16,863 nucleotides of DNA from JANPGR01 sp031424015 (lineage in GTDB: Bacteria > Patescibacteriota > Minisyncoccia > Phycocordibacterales > UBA1006). Shown piece by piece: positions 1-7,600 of the stretch (position 1 is the first letter of the stretch; each line of letters begins with the position of its first letter). Both the position numbers and the translations under genes were made by a program. The notes below the pieces were generated by a model that was not told the origin of the DNA, did not search any database, and saw only the letters and a list, made by a program, of their open reading frames with translations. The DNA is taken from positions 1-16,863 of the forward strand of contig JANPGR010000075.1 in assembly GCA_031424015.1 (NCBI GenBank), given 5' to 3'.

Positions 1-149
1 GATAGTGAGTATCATAGGTTGAGTGGTTTCTCGATGTAGTCATATGTACTTAGTTTATATGAAAACCTGCTGGTTTTCTATACTTTCCTGCTCTATGCGG
101 ATACCCACTTGGCAGAGCCAAGGGGAATTGATTGTTTAAAAAGATTGAC
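1..149. other. Left edge, no convincing gene
   Basis: I see no supported gene here. A perfect 7-bp hairpin (GAAAACC, loop TGCT, GGTTTTC) lies at 61-78. On the minus strand a frame opens with ATG at 43 and stays open for 14 codons to the window edge, with an in-frame TAA just before it. A TATAAA hexamer at 54-59 would place a transcription start almost at that ATG. This could be the first codons of a gene running off the left side, but 14 codons are too few to identify it. Confidence 0.2.
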
Positions 150-351
150 TGTCACCCCGCGCTCGAAAATAATGAGTGAGGTACGAACAAATATATTTTC
201 AAGTACTCTTGAGGTGCTTGCCAGAGGGCTTAAGATCGTTACTATAAAGACTCTCGTTTCAAGTCTTTGTTATATACTGGATTCCGGATCGCTTCCGAGA
301 AAATATGTTCGCGCTTTATGACGCTCACTATTTTTCGGGTCCGGAATGACA
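150..351. repeat. 202-bp imperfect palindromic (MITE-like) element
   Basis: The outer arms are inverted copies of each other: 150-200 begins TGTCACCCCG and 299-351 ends CCGGAATGACA. Read from opposite ends, both follow the pattern TGTCA..CCG..C.CGAAAA.A.TGAG.G and finish in ATATTTTC. A second inverted pair, about 10 bp of ATTCCGGA(T/C)C type, lies at 281-291 and 339-347. A central hairpin (AAAGACT 246-252, AGTCTTT 262-268) sits close to the centre of symmetry. No protein of credible composition is encoded. The design fits a non-autonomous palindromic repeat; I see no clear target-site duplication. Whether it is repeated in the genome cannot be seen from one copy. Confidence 0.5.
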
Positions 352-413
352 AATAACATCTCGGTAGAGATTCTAGTCCAAAATAATTCCACAAAAATCC
401 ACCGATGTCACTC

Positions 414-441
414 TTGACTCTGTCTGATATATCGCTATACT
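414..441 (+). promoter_or_regulatory. Sigma-70 promoter of tRNA-Thr
   Basis: A -35 hexamer TTGACT (414-419) and a -10 hexamer TATACT (436-441), each one base from consensus, are separated by 16 bp. Transcription would start near 448, about 27 bp before the tRNA. It is the cleanest promoter in the window and supports the RpoD encoded here having ordinary sigma-70 specificity. Confidence 0.75.
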
Positions 442-474
442 ACATATATTCTACAGGTGTTCCTGTATGGATAC

Positions 475-547
475 GCCTCTGTAGCTCAGTTGGTAGAGCA
501 GCGCTTTTGTAAAGCGAAGGTCGTCAGTCCGAGTCTGACCAGGGGCT
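475..547 (+). tRNA. tRNA-Thr (anticodon UGU)
   Basis: A full 73-nt cloverleaf reads ACA codons. The acceptor stem GCCTCTG pairs with CAGGGGC (540-546) with one G-U pair. The D arm is GCTC/GAGC with AGTTGGTA in the loop, the anticodon loop is TTTGTAA, the variable loop has five bases, and the T stem is GTCAG/CTGAC. G1-C72, C2-G71 and the G35/U36 anticodon bases fit threonyl-tRNA synthetase recognition. CCA is not encoded; U73 is followed by CAT. Two oddities stand out. Base pair 27-43 is G-A, and the T loop reads TCCGAGT, so position 55 is C where nearly all elongator tRNAs have U (pseudouridine). The gene has its own promoter, and a membrane-protein gene starts 16 bp downstream. Confidence 0.93.
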
Positions 548-563
548 CATACAATTAAATAGT

Positions 564-1262
564 ATGTATCACACTATTTCTACTATACTCATACTCATCG
601 GTTTTTGGTATGCTGGGATGGGATGGTTTTGGTTGGCTCGAAAATATTATCATATCAGTTACAGCGCGGTTGCGACTCCTGTTATCTATCTATTATTTTG
701 CTCTGGACTCATTATGTCACAGGTATCACTACTGGAATACCTCGGCCAGGCTGACTATACCGGGTCTGTATTTCTCTTGTCTCTCTGTGTACACATATGT
801 GCACTGGCAATCTATATTATTAAAAATCCTGACCATGGATTCCGTGGTGGCAGACAGGACACGATGGGTCAGATTCGCTATTGGATCTCTAAATGTTCTG
901 AACTAGTATTCCAACAAATCGTTCTGGTATCTCTGTCTCTGGTTGTCATCTCTGTATTCGGAGAAAAATACGCCTCACTCGACGAATTCACTCTGATATT
1001 CTTTTTGATGCATTTACCCCTCCTCGGTATACTGCCTCGTTATTGGGCAAAATATTTCATCCTTGCGTCTATATTGGGTGGATTTTTGTTCGGAGCGCTC
1101 CATATACTCTATAACCAAGGGCTCTGGATTGCATTGGCTATCCATCAAATGTTCTACATCATCACAGTGTTGATGCAAGAACGCCGTATCGTAGTACCAC
1201 AATCGGAATTATCAACAAATGAAGTAACTCTAGACCAAAATGACCGAGGTATTGGGACCTAA
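564..1262 (+). CDS. CPBP-like intramembrane protease homologue, degenerate
   Basis: The 232-residue product is strongly hydrophobic with about seven membrane segments (roughly 4-27, 34-53, 67-86, 113-133, 143-160, 163-182, 185-204), then a polar tail. Three spots match the CPBP (CAAX protease / bacteriocin-processing) family of glutamic intramembrane proteases. SELVFQQ (112-118) sits where EExxFRG is expected, FGALH (176-180) fits the FxxxH motif, and GLWIALAIH (186-194) fits the last helix before HxxxN. The first Glu of motif 1 is Ser, its Arg is Gln, and the final Asn is Tyr, so proteolytic activity is doubtful. The gene starts 16 bp after the tRNA with no visible promoter or Shine-Dalgarno sequence of its own, so it probably depends on the tRNA promoter. 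The family call rests on motifs only; an unrelated membrane protein is possible. Confidence 0.6.
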   Translation: MYHTISTILILIGFWYAGMGWFWLARKYYHISYSAVATPVIYLLFCSGLIMSQVSLLEYLGQADYTGSVFLLSLCVHICALAIYIIKNPDHGFRGGRQDTMGQIRYWISKCSELVFQQIVLVSLSLVVISVFGEKYASLDEFTLIFFLMHLPLLGILPRYWAKYFILASILGGFLFGALHILYNQGLWIALAIHQMFYIITVLMQERRIVVPQSELSTNEVTLDQNDRGIGT

Positions 1263-1351
1263 ATACGTTTTGCAACTTTGCAGACCTGAAACCTGTTTGA
1301 GGCGTATGCCGAGTTTTGCAAGGTCGAAAAAGTTGGTAAAACGTATTTAGG
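1258..1351. repeat. 94-bp palindromic element at the 3' end of the membrane-protein gene
   Basis: Perfect 14-bp ends, CCTAAATACGTTTT (1258-1271) and its complement (1338-1351), are followed inward by a 7-bp paired block (CAACTTT, 1273-1279 with 1327-1333), a 5-bp block (GACCT, 1283-1287 with 1321-1325), AAAC/GTTT, and an apical GGC-GTAT-GCC hairpin (1301-1310). The whole element folds into one long interrupted hairpin. The TAA stop of the upstream gene lies inside the left arm. It has no U-tract, so it is not a standard terminator. A mobile palindromic repeat or a structured 3'-UTR RNA are both possible. Confidence 0.55.
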
Positions 1352-1394
1352 TAGACAATAGAACAAGGCGGGGCATTGAGAATAAACTCTATAC

Positions 1395-1426
1395 TACAAA
1401 ACCCTAGAATACTCTAGGGTTTTGTA
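1395..1426. terminator. Bidirectional intrinsic terminator
   Basis: A perfect 14-bp stem (TACAAAACCCTAGA and its complement) with the 4-base loop ATAC. The A4/T4 tracts make up the lower stem, so the hairpin reads as terminator-like on both strands. It lies between the convergent tRNA/membrane-protein unit (plus) and the rpoB-rpoC-dnaG-rpoD unit (minus), where a shared terminator is expected. Confidence 0.7.
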
Positions 1427-1449
1427 TCACAGATAGGACTCTCGAGAGA

Positions 1450-1527
1450 TTATCTGTTACGAAGAGACAATTGCTTGCCTGCTCGTTTTGCTTTTTTGCG
1501 TTGTGCGAGTTTTGCTGGTTTGTTCAT
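1450..1527 (-). CDS. Possible 25-residue basic peptide
   Basis: An ATG frame of 25 codons ends in TAA and starts 28 bp after the rpoD stop. The product is extremely basic (MNKPAKLAQRKK at its start, ending SLRNR), with 11 Lys/Arg residues and no acidic residue, like a minimal ribosomal or nucleic-acid-binding peptide. I do not recognise a family. A 7-bp inverted repeat (CAGTATA 1537-1543, TATACTG 1548-1554) fills the gap to rpoD, and the bidirectional terminator follows 24 bp after the stop, so it would be the last gene of the operon. There is no Shine-Dalgarno sequence, but its neighbours lack one too. A frame this short can occur by chance; its placement and composition are the main support. 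Confidence 0.4.
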   Translation of the reverse strand: MNKPAKLAQRKKAKRAGKQLSLRNR

Positions 1528-1555
1528 AAGTAAATACAGTATATCAGTATACTGA

Positions 1556-2971
1556 CTAAAAATCAATCAATTTTCGTACACGATCGCTGGCCCGCATACG
1601 CTCATGGACCTTTGATTCGATCTGACGGATACGCTCACGAGTCACGCCAAATTGGCGTCCAACCTGCTCCAAAGTATAAGATATTCCGTCATTGAGACCA
1701 TAACGCATTTCGATAATCTTTCGCTCTTTTTCAGAGAGGTCATTTAAAATCTCGTGGATATGCTCTTTCATCAATTTGTTTGATAATTCTGCGTCAGGGC
1801 GTGGAATACTCTCGTCTGCGATAAACTCACCTCGTGAGGATTTTTCTTCGTCTCCGCCTGGTACGGGCTCTTCTAGTGACAAGGTAGACTGATTGATGTG
1901 TTCAATCATGTGGATCTTTTCCAGATCTAGATCCATCTCAGAAGCGAGCTCTTCGGCGAGAGGTTTCCTACCGAGGTCTTGTTGCAATTTACGATGAACT
2001 TGTCGATATTTAGAAATCGTTTCCACCATATGCACTGGAATACGAATCGTACGAGACTGGTCTGCGAGCGCGCGAGTAATCGCCTGTCGTATCCACCAGG
2101 TTGCATAGGTAGAGAATTTGAATCCTTTTGACCAGTCAAATTTTTCTACCGCCTTGAATAGCCCTATGTTTCCCTCTTGGATTAAATCGAGCAGAGTCAA
2201 ATCAGGACTTCTATTTGCATATTTTTTTGCGATCGATACCACCAATCTCAAGTTTGCATTTGCGAGGACTTGTTTTGCATCAGTGTCTCCTGCTGCGATA
2301 CGCTGTGCTAGTTCGCGCTCTTCGGATGCCTTTATTAATCGATATTTTCCAATATCTCGCAAATACATCTGAACAGGATCGAATGATGCTGAGCTAGTAC
2401 TAAATGCGTTGTCATCCAACAGTCCACCTTGGTGTGTTTTCTTTCCACCAGTAGATGCAACCACCTCACCGAGCAAGTCCGCACCCTCAGAAACAGTAAT
2501 GCCAGAATCCTCTATTTTTTGATACAATTGATCCAGTAAATCGATATCATATTCAGCATCTGGGAAATAGTGTAATATTTCCGCATAGGTAACAAATCTC
2601 CTGCGTTTTCCTTTTTCCAACAATTGCTTTACTCGTTCATCGTCAGGTGTCGCTGTCGGTGCATGGATCACAGCCAATGCGTCTATCTCTGCTTGAGACA
2701 GGGGCTTTCTCTTGTTAGGAGCGATACTCGTATCAATACGCCCTGCTGATTTTGGTTCAGATCGAGACTCTTTCTTTTTCTCTGCTTTTGTTCTCTCATT
2801 TTTTGGTTGGATTCTTTTTTCACCAGTTTTTTTCGCGACAGCAACCGGTTGAGTCTTTTTTGTTATGATTGTTTTTTGTGGAGATTTTTTTTCACCAGTT
2901 TTTACTGTTGTTGATTTTTTTACCACGAGAGGTTTTTTGCTGACTATTTTTGTGTTAGATTTTGTTGGCAT
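1556..2971 (-). CDS. rpoD: RNA polymerase primary sigma factor RpoD (sigma-70)
   Basis: A housekeeping sigma factor of 471 residues that directs RNA polymerase to -10/-35 promoters. Region 1.1-like sequence spans about 105-165 and region 1.2 starts at DPVQMYLRDIG (198-208). Region 2 (about 235-305) holds the NLRLVVSIAKKY and GFKFSTYATWWIRQAI motifs that melt and bind the -10 element. Region 3 covers about 310-385. Region 4 (400-465) has the helix-turn-helix VTRERIRQIESK that reads -35. Before region 1.1 lies a disordered tail of about 90 residues with 23 lysines and two KTGEK repeats, absent from typical RpoD. The start overlaps the end of dnaG by 17 bp, so the two are translationally linked; the dnaG-rpoD pair is widely conserved. 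The stop is TAG. Confidence 0.97.
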   Translation of the reverse strand: MPTKSNTKIVSKKPLVVKKSTTVKTGEKKSPQKTIITKKTQPVAVAKKTGEKRIQPKNERTKAEKKKESRSEPKSAGRIDTSIAPNKRKPLSQAEIDALAVIHAPTATPDDERVKQLLEKGKRRRFVTYAEILHYFPDAEYDIDLLDQLYQKIEDSGITVSEGADLLGEVVASTGGKKTHQGGLLDDNAFSTSSASFDPVQMYLRDIGKYRLIKASEERELAQRIAAGDTDAKQVLANANLRLVVSIAKKYANRSPDLTLLDLIQEGNIGLFKAVEKFDWSKGFKFSTYATWWIRQAITRALADQSRTIRIPVHMVETISKYRQVHRKLQQDLGRKPLAEELASEMDLDLEKIHMIEHINQSTLSLEEPVPGGDEEKSSRGEFIADESIPRPDAELSNKLMKEHIHEILNDLSEKERKIIEMRYGLNDGISYTLEQVGRQFGVTRERIRQIESKVHERMRASDRVRKLIDF

Positions 2972-4667
2972 AGAGATTTGTTTTTGTGTACTGTTCGTAA
3001 ACTAATATCGACTTGAGGGTATCTACTTTTAATGTGTCTGTTATGGTAGTATCGCTGAGTAAATCTTTTTTCTTTTGTGTCAAATAATGAATACAGTATT
3101 GTGATAAACATTCTGTAATTGCTTCGCTTGGTGGTCTGTCAAAATAATATGCATTATAGAGGAGGAGATAGTCTTGGTCTGGTAGAGTGTTCCTCTCTAT
3201 AAAATCAATTTCGTCTGTATACGTTTGGCCTGTTGCGAGCAATAAATATTCTGGTACCAAATGTGGAACATTCGAATCTATCAATTGTTTCCATACTGCT
3301 ACGAGTTTTTCTGCAGGAGGGTGATTACGTTCCAGTAATTGTTGTGTAGACTGCCGAGAATCAGAAGTGATTTGTTTGGTTGTACTGTATGCCTTCATAT
3401 GTGCTCGTACCGTTTCACTATCAGTACGCAAGTATACCGCAATCTTTGACAAGTCTTGGTCTCGATACAGTGGATTCATTTGACATGCAATAATTGGATA
3501 CATTTCGTCTTTGATTATTTTTTCTGCTTGTCTCAGATCGAGATGATTTGATTGCATTTGAGATATCCTCGCAGCTACATAATCAGTAGCATTCTCTACC
3601 GCATCACGGTACTCTTCTGGTCTAGATCTAATAACATCAGCAGGATCATCCCCTGGGGACAGACTCGCGATCTTTACATAAAATCCAGCCTCGTACAACA
3701 GTAACACAGAACGAGAGGTTGCCTTTTGCCCTGCATTATCAGCATCTAAACAGAGAATGATTTCATCACAGAATCTGTGGAGCAATTCTGTATGCTCTGG
3801 AGTGAGTGCCGTTCCTGCCAGCGCTATAGTCTCCGTATACCCCAATTGATGAGACATAACACAGTCCAGGTGGCCTTCTACTAACAGTGCACGCTTTTTC
3901 TGAGAAATAGCGATTCTAGCTTCTGATAAACCGTAGAGTATTTTTGATTTCTTGTAGATTGCTGTTTCTGGCCCATTAATGTATTTACCCGAGGTATCCC
4001 TCTCTGTTTTGAATTCGCCTGTCTCTGACCAAATTCTGCCAGAATATGTAATATATCTATCCCGGATATCACGTGTTGGAAACAGTATTCTCGATCGAAA
4101 TCGATCATAGATTCCTTGTTTTCCTTGGATACACATTCCTGATGAAACACACTGTTCCACGGAAAACTTTCTCTGTAATTCATGAGTCAGATTCTGCCAA
4201 CTATCCGCAGCATATCCAATCATAAAGCGATCAATAGTCTCTCTGGTAACGCCACGACCTTCTAAATATCGCAACGCTGCCTGATTCTGTACTAATGATT
4301 TGTGATAAATCTGTACTGAATCTGCAAGAATTTTATACAGAGGCGACACCGTATCAGTATCTCCAGAATTGGCGATATCTCGAGAGTCTATCTGAATACC
4401 TGCTGACTCTGCGAGATTTTGGAGCGCTTCGCGAAATGATACGTGTTCTATTTCTTGGATGAAACTAATGACATCACCTCCCTTTCCACAACCAAAACAT
4501 TTCCAATTTCCGCGCAAAGGAGACACATAGAATGAAGGGGACTTTTCTCCATGGAACGGACAGAGCCCCTTCATCTGTGTACCTGATTGTGTCAATTTTA
4601 CATAACGCGATATAATATCAGCGATAGACACGCGTTCTTTGATTGATTCAACCAACGCGCGATTCAT
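2955..4667 (-). CDS. dnaG: DNA primase DnaG
   Basis: A replicative primase of 570 residues that makes the RNA primers for leading- and lagging-strand synthesis. The N-terminal CHC2 zinc finger is intact (C36, H39, C57, C60). The RNA-polymerase basic region follows (around RFRSRILFPTRD, 189-200). The TOPRIM domain has the catalytic Glu264 in VEGHLD and the metal-binding DAD at 308-310. The C-terminal about 150 residues, expected to contact the replicative helicase, are poorly conserved and I cannot assign them in detail. The gene begins 3 bp after the rpoC stop and runs into rpoD. Linkage of dnaG to rpoD is ancient, but rpsU, their usual partner, is missing here and rpoBC takes its place upstream. 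Confidence 0.97.
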   Translation of the reverse strand: MNRALVESIKERVSIADIISRYVKLTQSGTQMKGLCPFHGEKSPSFYVSPLRGNWKCFGCGKGGDVISFIQEIEHVSFREALQNLAESAGIQIDSRDIANSGDTDTVSPLYKILADSVQIYHKSLVQNQAALRYLEGRGVTRETIDRFMIGYAADSWQNLTHELQRKFSVEQCVSSGMCIQGKQGIYDRFRSRILFPTRDIRDRYITYSGRIWSETGEFKTERDTSGKYINGPETAIYKKSKILYGLSEARIAISQKKRALLVEGHLDCVMSHQLGYTETIALAGTALTPEHTELLHRFCDEIILCLDADNAGQKATSRSVLLLYEAGFYVKIASLSPGDDPADVIRSRPEEYRDAVENATDYVAARISQMQSNHLDLRQAEKIIKDEMYPIIACQMNPLYRDQDLSKIAVYLRTDSETVRAHMKAYSTTKQITSDSRQSTQQLLERNHPPAEKLVAVWKQLIDSNVPHLVPEYLLLATGQTYTDEIDFIERNTLPDQDYLLLYNAYYFDRPPSEAITECLSQYCIHYLTQKKKDLLSDTTITDTLKVDTLKSILVYEQYTKTNLYANKI

Positions 4668-4670
4668 ATA

Positions 4671-7600
4671 TTATTGAGTGTCATCAGTGTTCTTTTCGAC
4701 GGTATGTATGATGTCTGACATATCTACATATTCAGAATTCACACCAGTTCCAGCAGGAATGAGGTTCCCTGCAATAATGTTTTCTTTGAGACCGCGGAGT
4801 GGATCAACAGCACCACGAATACCTGCATTCGTGAGAACGCGCTGTGTATACTGGAATGAAGCTGAAGACAACCAACTCGGGTTCTGTGCGGCAGCATCAG
4901 TAATTCCGAGGAGGAGCCTATCGAATGTTGCTTCGATTTCTGAATTGTCACGAGCCATACCATTGGATTCTTCGATTTCTGAATAATTATAGATCTGACC
5001 TGGTACGAGGAGTGTGTCTCCTGGATTGGTGATTTTACATCGAGCAAACATCTGACGAACTACGATTTCGAGGTGTTTACGGGCAACCGCAGCACTCTGC
5101 ATTTCGTATACTTTTGCAATTTCTGTAATCAAGTAATTCTGTGCTTTATCACGACCAGCCAACTGATAAATCTCTATTGGATTCGCAGATCCATCAGTAA
5201 TGAGGTCAGCCTCGCTTAGAGTATCACCAACCTTTACCATAACCGTTCTTCGGAAAGGAATAGTATAAGAATCACTCTGGGATCCCTTTACTGTTCTTCC
5301 TGCTGTTTCTCTGGTAATTTCTACCGTTGTTGTTCCGTCTTTGACTTCGATCGCAGTTACTGCACCTGCGTGTTTTGCCAATACGGCTGTTGCTTTTGGT
5401 TCGCGTCGTTCAAACAATTCTTCTACACGAGGGAGACCCTGGGTGATGTCTCGCCCTGCTACACCTCCTGAGTGAGTAGTACGGAGTGTCAACTGAGTTC
5501 CAGGCTCTCCGATTGACTGTGCCGCAACGGTTCCTGCTGCTTCACCGATTTTGACCAGAGTGTTTCTCGCCATATCGAGACCATAACACTGCTGACATAC
5601 TCCATCGTATGATTCACACGTCAGAGGACTGCGTACGACAGCTGTCTCTATTCCTGCATTCATAATCTGCTTTGAAATAGGACGAGTAACGAGAGTTCCT
5701 TTTTTGAACAATATTGTTCCACTCGCGTCTTTGATAGATTCTGCGAGTACTCTACCGAATGTGTTATCAGCGATAGACTTTTCAATTCCTTCGATGTTTT
5801 CGCGACCTACAACGAGTCCTTTCTTTGTACTACAGTCAGCTTCCCCCACCACAACATCCTGTGCAACATCATACAATTTACGTGTGAGGTACCCAGCTTT
5901 TGCGGTATTGAGCGCCGTGTCAGCGAGACCCTTTCGAGCTGTTGTCGCGTTGATGAAATATTCGAGAGGAGAAAATCCTTCTTTGTAACAAGACACAATC
6001 GGGAATTCGAGAGCAGTACCAACAATGTTCATAATGATACCTTTCATACCTGCACTCTGGTTCAACTGAGACAAACTACCACGCGCACCCGAAGTAATCA
6101 TAGGATACAATGATTCACTCTGAGCTAGGTGTGCGCCTAGGGCTTTTGCTGTTTCTTTTGTTGCTTTTTCCCAAATAGATACTACCATTTTACTGCGTTC
6201 ATCAGCAGAGATGAGTCCATCATTGAATTGTTCAACAGTGTCTTCGACTGATTTCTTTGCTGTCGCGACAATTTCTTTTTTCTCTTCTGGGATACGGACT
6301 TCGTCCATACCAAAAGTAATTCCTGATTGCGTTGCATAACGGAATCCGAATTTTTTTATCTCATCCAGTGTCTTTGCAGTAACTGGGAATCCATAATCAT
6401 CAATCAAGTCTTGTAATATGTGTTCGATTTCTTTTTTCCCTACTGGTTTGTTTACGAATGGATAGGTCTCGGGTAACACTTGGTTGAATAATAATCTTCC
6501 CAATGTAGTTTCAACATAGCCATCCTTTATTACATTTTTGTATTTTGCGTCTTCGGGAACTATAACACGAATGGGTGAACCATATTCCAAATATCCAAAT
6601 GTGCTCGCATGGCGTGCGTATTCTACACTCGAATACACAGTATTCGCACCCAAACCTTCTGGTTTTGCATTGGTCATGTAGAATGCTCCCAACACGATGT
6701 CGTGTGATGGTGTTACAATTGGTGATCCTGTCTGAGGTTTCAAAAGGTTGTTATTCGCAGCAATCAAATCACGAGATTCACGTTGTGCTTCGCGTGACAA
6801 CGGCAAGTGAACTGCCATCTGGTCACCATCAAAGTCAGCGTTAAACGCAGCACACACGAGTGGGTGTACCTGGATTGCTTTTCCCTCGATGAGGATTGGT
6901 TTGAATGCCTGGATAGACAATCTGTGCAATGTTGGAGCACGATTGAGGAGAACGTATTTTCCTTCGATCACTTTTTCGAGAATAGCCCAGACTTCTGGTG
7001 GAGCGTCTTCGATCATACGATTTGCACCACGTACGTTGAATGCTAATTCCCTCTTCATCAATTCTGCAACAATAAAAGGTCGGAACAATTCGAGTGCCAT
7101 AAATTTTGGCAAACCACAGCAATCGAGTGGGAAATTTGGACCAACTACAATCACTGATCGCCCAGAATAGTCTACTCGTTTTCCAAGCAAGTTCTGTCGA
7201 AAGAGACCTTGTTTACTCTTTAGGTTGTCTGCGAGAGATTTCAACTGACGAGCGACTCCAACAGACGCACTACCTCCTGATCCTTTTTTCATTGAATTAT
7301 CAAAGAGTGCATCTACTGCTTCTTGCAAAATACGCTTTTCATTGCGGAGAATAACATCTGGTGCTCCGATTTCGATCAATTTTTTCAAACGATTATTACG
7401 ATTGATAACACGTCGATAGAGGTCGTTCAAATCCGAAGTAGCATACCGACCTCCTTCGAGTGGAACCATCGGGCGCAATTGTGGTGGAATAACTGGGATA
7501 ACTTTTACGAACATCCACTCTGGATGAATTCCAGATTTTATCAACTGACGAACGAGAGACAATCTCTTCATCAATTTTTCTTTTATATTTGCGCTCGCTT

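Noticed and set aside
109..321. 70-codon plus-strand frame
   Set aside because: It lies within the palindromic repeat, has no recognisable protein pattern, and its sequence is explained by the inverted arms.
1258..1351. Integron attC or dif-type recombination site
   Set aside because: The outer arms lack the GTT/AAC core motifs of attC and do not match a dif consensus; no integrase or cassette array is present.
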